A stretch of DNA of 64,000 nt, taken from positions 23,655 to 87,654 of the forward strand of contig NZ_JAGIZA010000018.1 of assembly GCF_017813365.1 (NCBI RefSeq), written 5' to 3'. How positions within the stretch are numbered: the stretch's first letter is position 1; each line of letters opens with the position of its first letter. Below, piece after piece: positions 43,889-51,303 of this stretch. The stretch comes from Roseomonas indoligenes (lineage in GTDB: Bacteria; Pseudomonadota; Alphaproteobacteria; Acetobacterales; Acetobacteraceae). The notes under the pieces were generated by a model that saw only the letters and a program-made list of their open reading frames with translations, had not been told where the DNA came from and made no database searches. The translations under genes were made by a program, and so were the position numbers.

Positions 43889-44190
43889 GCTTTCACCCGT
43901 CCCGCCCAGCCTGTTTGAGGCGGTGCTGGCACCGCACTCTCCGGCAACAGCGCAGGGGCGAAGAATTCGTTGCCAGGACTTGCTGTTATAGTTTCAGGCG
44001 CCGTCACAATAAGGCCATCATTTATCTGTGTTAAGAAAGGGCCTGCCTCGATCGTTTTGGTGGACCCGGTTTGTTCCCTTGCCGAGTCTGTGAGATGGAG
44101 GGAAGGACCGGGAACTTTCCTTCGGCCCGAGCATCGGGCCGGGAGTCGAGAGGCAGGAGGATCGATGGCATCGCGGGCGGGGCGATTTCG
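43889..44190. promoter_or_regulatory. Divergent promoter region of the glycan cluster with a 9-codon leader
   Basis: The gap between the divergent glycosidase and glycosyltransferase genes is AT-richer than its surroundings around 43960-44045, as expected for promoters. At its right end an AGGAGG site (about 44156) precedes an ATG at 44165 that encodes only nine residues (MASRAGRFR). Its TGA (44192-44194) overlaps the glycosyltransferase ATG (44191-44193), whose own ribosome-binding site is weak. Translational coupling through this leader is the simplest reading. Confidence 0.5.
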
Positions 44191-45303
44191 ATGAAGGTCA
44201 TCATGCTGCCCTGCGTGGAAGGCGGCATCGGCCATGTGTCCCGGACGGCGACCCTGGCCCGCGCCCTGAAGCGCGCGGACCCTTCCGTGCAGATCGAGTA
44301 CGTGATCGACACCGTCCGGCTGAGGTCGCCGAATGTCGAGATGACCGTGCAGATGGGCTACCAGCCCCGCCTTCTGCCCCCGATTTCCCGGCAGAACCGG
44401 AAGGCCGTGACTGAGGCCTGCTTCGGGGATGCGGACGTCATCGTGGACGACACGGCGCGCTATCTGTTCCCGCTCCGCGCCGGCGTGCCCCGGGCCGCCT
44501 GGGTCTCCATCCCCATCCCGCCCGTCGGCGATGAGCTTTTCGGCGACTGGCCGATGATGCGGCAGATGGATGCCCTCATCTGGGCTTATGCCCCTCTCGT
44601 CCCCCGGCCGGAGGAGCTGTCGCTCGTCGAGGACCTGATCACGACGACCGGCCCCTTCCTGGATTTGGCCGCGGTGCCCGGGCGAGAGGAGGCGCGGGCC
44701 GGGCTCGGCGCGGAGCCGGGAAGCCCCATGATCCTCTACGCGGTCCGGAATTTCCCCTTCAGCCGGGAATTCGGCATCCGCGTCCTCTCCAGCGTCTACC
44801 GGGCGGCGGAGCGGTTGCAGGCCAGCACCCATCCCGGGCTGCGGCTGCACCTCGTGGCCGTGCACGACCGGGAGGAGTTGCGGGGCATCCTCGGGCTGGA
44901 TGCCTTCCCGGACTGGGTGCGTCTGGAGGGCGTGATGCCGCAGGCCGATGCGCTCCGCCATATCAGCGCTGCTGATATCGTGATCGGGGAGGGGACGAGC
45001 ACCATGCACGAGGCCGCCGCCCTCGGCACGTCCATGGTGCTCGTGCCCGGCCCCATTTCCGAGACGCTTCTGCTCGGCGAGGCCTTGGGGCGCGAAGGGG
45101 GGGCGCACAGCTTCCTTCCTGATGCCGTGAGCCCGGAGGCACTGGAAGGCGCCTTCCGTGCCGTGCTCGACAGGCCCGGCGAGGCCGCGGCCATGCGCGA
45201 CCGCGCGCGGAGCCTGGTTACCGGCGGGGGGGGCGTTGACGCGGCCGCCCGACTGGTTCTCGAGATCGGCGCGAAGCGCCGCCACAGCCCTGCAAGGCCC
45301 TGA
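44191..45303 (+). CDS. GT-B glycosyltransferase (UGT/MurG-like)
   Basis: A 370-aa cytoplasmic GT-B fold protein. Its N-terminus, MKVIMLPCVEGGIGHVSRTA, has the Gly-rich loop of nucleotide-sugar transferases that scan lists of cell sugars. The C-terminal donor domain shows VVIGEGTSTMHEAAALGTSMVLVPGP, a UGT/MurG-like pattern. The ATG at 44191 overlaps the stop of a leader frame. Its stop overlaps the next glycosidase start (TGATG), so the two are coupled. It probably transfers a sugar to a lipid or small molecule. Confidence 0.87.
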   Translation: MKVIMLPCVEGGIGHVSRTATLARALKRADPSVQIEYVIDTVRLRSPNVEMTVQMGYQPRLLPPISRQNRKAVTEACFGDADVIVDDTARYLFPLRAGVPRAAWVSIPIPPVGDELFGDWPMMRQMDALIWAYAPLVPRPEELSLVEDLITTTGPFLDLAAVPGREEARAGLGAEPGSPMILYAVRNFPFSREFGIRVLSSVYRAAERLQASTHPGLRLHLVAVHDREELRGILGLDAFPDWVRLEGVMPQADALRHISAADIVIGEGTSTMHEAAALGTSMVLVPGPISETLLLGEALGREGGAHSFLPDAVSPEALEGAFRAVLDRPGEAAAMRDRARSLVTGGGGVDAAARLVLEIGAKRRHSPARP

Positions 45304-46526
45304 TGCAGCACAACCCCGACGACGCCCGCACCGTCCACCGCAGTTTCACCGAAGGGGGCAGCCCTGCCCCTTCAGGCACCGCCCCGGAGCTGGCCTTCCG
45401 GCCAAGCCTCTTCCAGAGCTTCTTCCTTGGCGGCTTCGAGTGCTCCACCCACCGTCGCGGGGACGGGCGGCGGCTGGACCTGATCCGGAGCACGCGCCAC
45501 GACGACCTTGTCGCCCAGGACTACCGGCAGCTTGCCGGCTACGGCATCCGCGCGGTCCGCGACGGCGTGCGCTGGCACCTGATCGAGACCACCCCGGGCC
45601 ATTACGACTGGTCCTCCGTCCTTCCCGCGATCCGCGCGGCGCGGGAGACGGGGACCCAGGTGGCCTGGGACCTCTGCCATTACGGCTGGCCCGATGGGCT
45701 GGACGTCTACTCCGCCGCCTTCGTGGACCGCTTCGCGGCCTTCGCCGGCGCCTTCGCCCGGCTGCACCTGGAGGAGACCGGCGTCGCCCCCATGGTATGC
45801 CCGGTCAACGAGATCTCCTTCTTCGCCTGGGCCGGCGGCGAGGCCGGGCTGATGAACCCCGGGGACAGGGACCCGGAGCGCAGCGGCGAGCTGAAGACCC
45901 AGCTCGTCCGTGCCACCCTGGCCGGCACGCGGTCCGTGCGGGAGGCGGCGCCGGGGGCGCGCATCCTGGCGATCGACCCGATCATCAACATCGTGGCCCG
46001 CGAGGGAGAGGATCCCGCCGAAGGGGAGGCCCGGAACGAGGGCCAGTTCCATGCCTGGGACATGATCGCCGGCCGCCTGGCGCCAGAACTGGGCGGCGCG
46101 CCCGACATGCTCGATATCCTCGGGGTCAACTACTACTGGAACAACCAGTGGCTCCATGGTGGCCCGCGCGAGCCGCTGCTGCCCGGCGACCCCCGGCACA
46201 CGCCGCTCCGCGACCTGCTTGCGGGCACCCATGCGCGCTACGGCCGGCCGATCTTCATGGCGGAAACCAGCATCGAAGGCGATGAGCGCGCCCCCTGGTT
46301 CCGCTACGTCGGCGAGGAGGTGCGCGCCGCCATGCGCGCCGGCGTGCCGATGGAGGGGGTCTGCATCTACCCCGTCCTGTCGCATCCCGGCTGGGACAAC
46401 GACCGCTACTGCCCGAACGGCCTGCTGGAACTCCAGGAGGGGGACGAGCGGCCCGTCCACGAGCCGCTGGCGGCGGAGCTGGCCGGGCAGCGCGCCCTGT
46501 TCCGGGCACTCTGCGGGGCGTCCTGA
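45303..46526 (+). CDS. Clan-A glycoside hydrolase (beta-glucosidase-like)
   Basis: A 407-aa TIM-barrel glycosidase without signal peptide. Acid/base Glu170 is in VCPVNEISFFAW and nucleophile Glu321 in IFMAETSIEGDE; DGVRWHLIETTPGHYDWSS resembles family 1/5 beta-strands. It is only distantly related to the glycosidase at 42578. Coupled to the glycosyltransferase gene by a one-base overlap, it may trim or recycle the glycan that enzyme makes. A further glycosyltransferase gene follows after 94 bases. Confidence 0.87.
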   Translation: MQHNPDDARTVHRSFTEGGSPAPSGTAPELAFRPSLFQSFFLGGFECSTHRRGDGRRLDLIRSTRHDDLVAQDYRQLAGYGIRAVRDGVRWHLIETTPGHYDWSSVLPAIRAARETGTQVAWDLCHYGWPDGLDVYSAAFVDRFAAFAGAFARLHLEETGVAPMVCPVNEISFFAWAGGEAGLMNPGDRDPERSGELKTQLVRATLAGTRSVREAAPGARILAIDPIINIVAREGEDPAEGEARNEGQFHAWDMIAGRLAPELGGAPDMLDILGVNYYWNNQWLHGGPREPLLPGDPRHTPLRDLLAGTHARYGRPIFMAETSIEGDERAPWFRYVGEEVRAAMRAGVPMEGVCIYPVLSHPGWDNDRYCPNGLLELQEGDERPVHEPLAAELAGQRALFRALCGAS

Positions 46527-46620
46527 GGGGCGGAACACCATCGGCCCGATCACGCAGCATTCATTGGCACTGCAACATAGGATTGCGTGACCGAAGCGCC
46601 TTTCGAGTACTTACGTCTTC

Positions 46621-47781
46621 ATGATTCGATCCGGTGGCACGCCCATTCGCCCACTCCTCCTCTGCATGTCGCACCTGCCATGGGACCTCGTGCTGCAGCG
46701 CCCGCAGCACCTGCTCACCCGCGCGGCGCAGGACTGGAGGGTCGTCTACTTCGAGGAACCGCGCTACGAGCCGCCCGGCCCCAACCTGCCGCGGCTCGAT
46801 CGCCGAGAGGTGGCCGGGGGCGTGGAGGTGGCGGTGCCGGTCCTTCCCTACTGGGACGGCGTGCCCGGCAGCGTGGAGCGGATGCAGCGCCCCCTCCTCG
46901 ATGCCCTGCTCGCCGAGGCCGGCCAGCCGGACGTGCTCTGGTACTACACGCCGCTGGCCCAGGCGGTCGCGGGCCATCTCTCGCCGGGCCTCGTGGTCTA
47001 TGACTGCATGGACGAGCTCTCGGCTTTCCGGGGCGCCTCGCCGCAGATGCTGATCGAGGAGCGGCGCCTCATGCGCCGGGCCGATCTCGTCTTCACCGGC
47101 GGGCAGTCCCTCTACGAGGCGAAGCGCTCCATCCGCCACGATGTCCACTGCTTTCCCTCCTCCATCGATGCGGGTCACTTCGCGCGGGCCCGCGCCGGCG
47201 AGGTTCCGGAGCCGCCCGAGCTCCGGGACATCCCCGGCCCGCGGATCGGCTGGTTCGGCGTGGTGGACGAGCGGCTGGACCTGGAACTGCTGGCCGCCTG
47301 CGCGCGGCTCCGGCCGGACTGGTCCTTCGTGATGATCGGCCCCGTCGTGAAGATCGATCCCGCCGACCTGCCGCGCCTGGCCAACATCCACTGGCTCGGC
47401 GGCCGCTCCTACGCGGACCTGCCCGCGCATCTTGCCCACTGGGACGCGGGCCTCATGCCATTTGCGATCAACGAGGCCACGCGCTTCATCAGCCCGACCA
47501 AGACCCCGGAATACCTCGCGGCGGGGGTGCCGGTCGTCTCGACCGCGATCGCCGACGTCATCAGGCCCTGGGGCGAGGAAGGGCTGGTCGAGATCGCCGA
47601 GACGGCGGAGGCGGCCATCGCCTCCCTCCAGGACGTCCTTGTCCGCCCGCGCGGGCCCTGGCTGGAGGCGGTGGACCAGCAGCTCTCCCAGATCTCCTGG
47701 GACAAGACCTGGAACGCCATGTCCGGTCTCATTAGCAAGGGCCGGGCCGGTCTCGCCCTCGAGAGCGTTCGCAGCGCGTGA
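46621..47781 (+). CDS. Glycosyltransferase family 1/4 (TuaH-like)
   Basis: GT-B glycosyltransferase, 386 aa. It has the N-terminal LLLCMSHLPWDLVLQRPQHLL motif typical of TuaH-like transferases, VVYDCMDELSAFRG in the acceptor domain, and RIGWFGVVDERLDLELL leading into a donor domain with SPTKTPEYLAAGVPVVSTAI. It completes the glycan cluster and is followed by a strong hairpin. Its donor and acceptor are unknown. Confidence 0.9.
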   Translation: MIRSGGTPIRPLLLCMSHLPWDLVLQRPQHLLTRAAQDWRVVYFEEPRYEPPGPNLPRLDRREVAGGVEVAVPVLPYWDGVPGSVERMQRPLLDALLAEAGQPDVLWYYTPLAQAVAGHLSPGLVVYDCMDELSAFRGASPQMLIEERRLMRRADLVFTGGQSLYEAKRSIRHDVHCFPSSIDAGHFARARAGEVPEPPELRDIPGPRIGWFGVVDERLDLELLAACARLRPDWSFVMIGPVVKIDPADLPRLANIHWLGGRSYADLPAHLAHWDAGLMPFAINEATRFISPTKTPEYLAAGVPVVSTAIADVIRPWGEEGLVEIAETAEAAIASLQDVLVRPRGPWLEAVDQQLSQISWDKTWNAMSGLISKGRAGLALESVRSA

Positions 47782-47788
47782 CGTAGAA

Positions 47789-47815
47789 CGGCCCGGACGG
47801 AAGCCGTCCGGGCCG
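47789..47815. terminator. Hairpin after the glycosyltransferase gene
   Basis: Perfect 12-base arms (CGGCCCGGACGG at 47789-47800 and its complement at 47804-47815) with a 3-base loop, 8 bases past the stop. Very stable, but with no T-run, so probably a Rho-assisted terminator or 3'-end stabiliser marking the end of the glycan operon. Confidence 0.6.
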
Positions 47816-47885
47816 GGTGCCCCAGCGCGTTGCACCGCGGGCAGAGAACGTCATAGTGCCGGTCCGAAGCGGATCGGAGCGTGGC

Positions 47886-49538
47886 ATGAGGGTACCGACA
47901 ACCCGCAGCGAACAGACCTATCCCGTGTTCGATGCCCAGCAGATCGGGATCGCCCGCCGCTTTGCCAGCGGCGCCCCGCACCGCTTCGCCGCTGAAGAGT
48001 CGCTCTACGCCATCGGGGATCACGGCGCCCCCGCCTGGCTCGTGCTCGAGGGCTCGATCGACGTGGTCCGCCGCGACGGGCTGAGCCATGAGGCGCCGGT
48101 CACAACGCACGGTCCCGGCGGGTTCAGCGGCGAGGTCAACCAGCTTGCCGGCCGCCCCTCCATCGCCGCCGGCCGCGCCGGGCCTGAGGGGTGCGTCGCG
48201 CTGCCTTTCGACGCGGCCCATCTCCGAGCCCTCATGGTCGGCTCGGCGGAGCTGGGCGAGATCGTGATGCGGGCCCTGATCCTGCGCCGCGTGAACTTGA
48301 TCGCGGAGGGTGGTGCCGGGACGATCCTGATCGGCGTGCCGGGCAGCCCGGAGATCGTCCGCCTGCAGGGCTTCCTGGCCCGCGCCGGCTTCCCCTGCCT
48401 CGTGCTCGACGCGACAACGGATACCGAGGGGCGGGCGCTGGTGGAGCGCACGGGCCTGCTGCCCGAGGAACTGCCCCTGGCCGTCTGCCCGAGCGGCACG
48501 CTGCTGCGGCGTCCGGACGAGGCCGGGCTCGCGGCCTGCCTCGGGCTCACGCCGGTGCTGGACCCGGCGGCCGTGTACGATGTCGCCATCGTGGGCGCGG
48601 GCCCGGCCGGGCTGGCCGCGGCGGTCTATGCGGCGTCCGAGGGCCTGTCCGTGGTCGTGCTCGACGAGCACGCGACCGGCGGCCAGGCGGGGGCTTCGGC
48701 GCGGATCGAGAACTATCTTGGCTTTCCCACGGGGATCTCGGGCCAGGCGCTCGCCGGGCGGGCCGTCAACCAGGCGCTGAAGTTTGGGGTCGAGATCAGC
48801 GTTCCCGTCGCAGTCGAGGGGATCGAGAACGTCGTGGACTGGGAGGGGCCGGTGCTGCGGCTGTCCGGGGACCGTCGCCTGCGGGCGCATGCGGTGGTGG
48901 TGGCCTCCGGGGCCCGCTATCGCCGCCCCGCCATTCCCAACCTCGCGACCTTCGAGGGCGCGGGCGTCTCCTACTGGGCCTCGCCGATCGAGGCGCGGCT
49001 CTGCGCGGATGAGGAGATCGCCCTTGTCGGCGGCGGCAATTCGGCGGGGCAGGCCGTGGTCTTCCTGGCCTCCTATGCCCGCCGCCTGCACCTGATCGTC
49101 CGGCGCGGGCTGGAGGCGACGATGTCGCGCTACCTGATCGAGCGGATCGCGGCCCTGCCCAATGTCGAGATCCATGTCGGCACGGAGATCACGGGCCTGG
49201 AAGGCAGCCGCGCCACCGGGCTGACCGGCGCCGAGTTCACCAACCGGATCGACGGCACGGTGCAGCGCCGCGCCATGCGCCACGTCTTCCTGTTCATAGG
49301 GGCCGATCCCAACACCGCGTGGCTGGGTGGCGCCGTGAGGACCGACGCCAAGGGCTTCATCCTCACCGGCATGGGCGCGCAGCCTCTTGAGACGAGCCGA
49401 CCCGGCGTCTTCGCGATCGGGGATGTCCGCGCGGGCTCCACCAAGCGTGTCGCCGCCGCCGTCGGCGAAGGGGCGGCCGTCGTTGCCGGGATCCATGCGG
49501 CCATCGCCGAGCGGGCGGCCAGGGCGGTCGCAGCATGA
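47886..49538 (+). CDS. Cyclic-nucleotide-domain flavoprotein of the thioredoxin-reductase fold
   Basis: A 550-aa protein with an N-terminal cNMP-binding-like beta-barrel (about residues 25-140), a linker region (about 145-220) and a thioredoxin-reductase-type FAD/NADPH domain (about 232-545; VAIVGAGPAGLAAAVYAASEG, GGQAGASARIENYLGFP, LVGGGNSAGQAVVFLA). Where thioredoxin reductase has CxxC, this protein has WASP (GVSYWASPIEARL), so it cannot reduce disulfides in that way. Its stop overlaps the zinc finger gene (ATGA), an arrangement seen repeatedly for this family. The true electron acceptor is unknown; the zinc-finger partner is a candidate. Confidence 0.88.
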   Translation: MRVPTTRSEQTYPVFDAQQIGIARRFASGAPHRFAAEESLYAIGDHGAPAWLVLEGSIDVVRRDGLSHEAPVTTHGPGGFSGEVNQLAGRPSIAAGRAGPEGCVALPFDAAHLRALMVGSAELGEIVMRALILRRVNLIAEGGAGTILIGVPGSPEIVRLQGFLARAGFPCLVLDATTDTEGRALVERTGLLPEELPLAVCPSGTLLRRPDEAGLAACLGLTPVLDPAAVYDVAIVGAGPAGLAAAVYAASEGLSVVVLDEHATGGQAGASARIENYLGFPTGISGQALAGRAVNQALKFGVEISVPVAVEGIENVVDWEGPVLRLSGDRRLRAHAVVVASGARYRRPAIPNLATFEGAGVSYWASPIEARLCADEEIALVGGGNSAGQAVVFLASYARRLHLIVRRGLEATMSRYLIERIAALPNVEIHVGTEITGLEGSRATGLTGAEFTNRIDGTVQRRAMRHVFLFIGADPNTAWLGGAVRTDAKGFILTGMGAQPLETSRPGVFAIGDVRAGSTKRVAAAVGEGAAVVAGIHAAIAERAARAVAA

Positions 49539-49834
49539 TGTGCCAGCATGTCACGACGATCCGCACCGTGACGCCGAGTGCGCGGGGCTGCGAGGAATGC
49601 CTGCGGATCGGTTCGCCCTGGGTCCATCTCCGCCTCTGCCGGAGCTGCGGCCATGTCGGCTGCTGCGACGATTCGCCGCACCGTCACGCCCGCGCCCATT
49701 TCCACGCGACGAAGCACCCGATCATCGAGGGCTACGACCCGCCGGAGGGATGGGGCTGGTGCTACATCGACGATGCGGAGGTCGCGCTGCCCGACCGGAC
49801 GCCGCAACTCGGGCCCATCCCGCGCTTCTACTGA
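49535..49834 (+). CDS. UBP-type zinc finger protein
   Basis: A 99-aa protein that is almost entirely one ZnF-UBP domain: CEECLRIG, LCRSCGHVGCCDDSPHRHA and HATKHPI supply the zinc-binding Cys and His residues. In eukaryotes this fold binds ubiquitin tails; bacteria with it lack ubiquitin, so its partner here is likely the co-translated flavoprotein or another tail. The overlap with the upstream gene and a 18-base gap to the convergent siderophore-binding gene leave no room for further genes. Confidence 0.9.
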   Translation: MMCQHVTTIRTVTPSARGCEECLRIGSPWVHLRLCRSCGHVGCCDDSPHRHARAHFHATKHPIIEGYDPPEGWGWCYIDDAEVALPDRTPQLGPIPRFY

Positions 49835-49852
49835 TCCCGGCGGGCGGGCGTC

Positions 49853-50983
49853 TCAGGGCCGCAGGCCGGTCCAGTAGGTGCCCTCATAGGGAACGGCCGC
49901 GAAGCGGGTGTTGAAGGCGTCCATCGTGGGCCGCGGATCGAAACGCTCCTTCGCCTCCGGATGCAGCCAGCCCGCCAGGGCCTGCAGCGCGACGAGGTGC
50001 TGCGGTGTCTCGTTGAACCCGTGCCAGATCCCGAAGGCACGCCCCGCCGCCACGCTCGGCAGGCCCTCCAGGCGCTGCGCCGCCAGCATGCTCGCGAGGG
50101 TGTTGGACGCCACCTCCGGCGCGATCCCCGCGCCGAGCGACACGCCGCCGCGCCCGTTATAGACCCCGCCGGTGGTGACATAGACATCGGCCGGATGGGT
50201 CAGGACGTACTCGAAGTGCAGCTGCCCCAAGGGGGTTCGCAGCAGGTCGGCGGCGATGCTCCGCCCCCGGACCTTCTCGATCAGGGCCGTGAAGCTGCCC
50301 TGCGCGATGGAGAAGCAGCACTCACGGCCGCCGCCGTGATTGTGCAGCAGCACGGAGGCGACCGGCGGACGGCTCGCCGTCAGCCAGGTGTCCAGGCTCT
50401 GCATCTGCGCGGCATAGAAGGCTGAGAGCTCCCTGGCCCGCTCCTCCCGGCCGAGCAGGGCGCCGAGAATGGCGATGCTGGGCAGGGTGTCCCGCATCGG
50501 GTCCGCCATGCAGTCGATCACCGCGACGGGCACGCCGAGGGACTCGACCTTCGCCAGCACCTCGCTCCTCCCGCGCGCATCGACGGGGGCGATGTTGAGC
50601 CGGTTGAGGAGGATGAGGTCCGGCTGCTGCGCGACCGCCGCCTCGAGGGAGAAGTCGGCCAGGATCTTGCGCCCGAGCTGCGGGATCCCGGCCAGGCCAG
50701 GGCTGTGCCGCGTCCAGACGGCGTACTCGTCGGGGAACACCTCCACCAGATCGCTCGCCCACCCGACCAGCAGGGACACGGGGTCGGGATGCAGGAGCCC
50801 CATGAGGCTGAGCAGCCGGCCCTGCCCGAGGACGATCCGGCGAGGCGTGCGCGGCAGCCTCACCTGCCGGCCCAGCAGGTCCGTGACGGCAATGGAACCC
50901 TGTGCCCGGAGAAGGCCCGGCATCGCCAGGGACATGCCGATCCCGAGGGCAGCCCGGCGGCCGAGACGGGAGGCCCCGGTCAT
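49853..50983 (-). CDS. Iron-siderophore-type ABC substrate-binding protein (TroA-like fold)
   Basis: Periplasmic receptor of the BtuF/FhuD class, 376 aa. Signal: SRLGRRAALGIGMSLAMPGLLRAQG, a Tat-like start with cleavage near residue 29. Then DLLGRQVRLPRTPRRIVLGQGR and a long bridging helix joining two lobes. It is larger than FhuD. No cognate permease or ATPase is nearby. It is divergent from a TonB-dependent receptor across 320 bases, so the two probably handle the same ferric siderophore or cobalamin-like compound. Confidence 0.88.
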   Translation of the reverse strand: MTGASRLGRRAALGIGMSLAMPGLLRAQGSIAVTDLLGRQVRLPRTPRRIVLGQGRLLSLMGLLHPDPVSLLVGWASDLVEVFPDEYAVWTRHSPGLAGIPQLGRKILADFSLEAAVAQQPDLILLNRLNIAPVDARGRSEVLAKVESLGVPVAVIDCMADPMRDTLPSIAILGALLGREERARELSAFYAAQMQSLDTWLTASRPPVASVLLHNHGGGRECCFSIAQGSFTALIEKVRGRSIAADLLRTPLGQLHFEYVLTHPADVYVTTGGVYNGRGGVSLGAGIAPEVASNTLASMLAAQRLEGLPSVAAGRAFGIWHGFNETPQHLVALQALAGWLHPEAKERFDPRPTMDAFNTRFAAVPYEGTYWTGLRP

Positions 50984-51303
50984 GGCGGCGATCTATGGGT
51001 CTGACCGACCCACGCCAGGTCCAGCCCCCGTGCGATGATCATTCCCATCGCGTCGAATCGGTTTTGGACGCTGGAATGAGTGCTCCGCCGCAAACCGGCG
51101 GCGATCGCCGCATCGCGTCCTGGCACATCGCTGATTTCCGAAGCTTCTTCTGCCCAGCTCTGCATTTCCCGGGGTCTCCATACCACCCCGAAGGGTCTCA
51201 CGCCGAAGTGAGCAATGCCGATTGTCGCCTCGGGAATCCATGCTACACCGGCTCAGGAAGATGCGAATAGACGCATTCGCAACAATGATCGTCGAGCCGG
51301 TCC
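50984..51303. promoter_or_regulatory. Divergent control region of the siderophore genes
   Basis: The 320-base gap is AT-richer than its flanks, as expected for divergent promoters. An inverted repeat with 7-base arms, TGCGAAT (51262-51268) and ATTCGCA (51275-51281), sits 22 bases before the receptor start. The half-sites resemble Fur/Mur-type boxes, but the 6-base spacer is unusual, so the regulator is uncertain. Confidence 0.45.

Noticed and set aside
44960..44978. Inverted repeat ATATCAGC-GCT-GCTGATAT
   Set aside because: It lies inside the glycosyltransferase coding frame, far from any start, and its codons fit the protein; chance or coding constraint is the simplest view.
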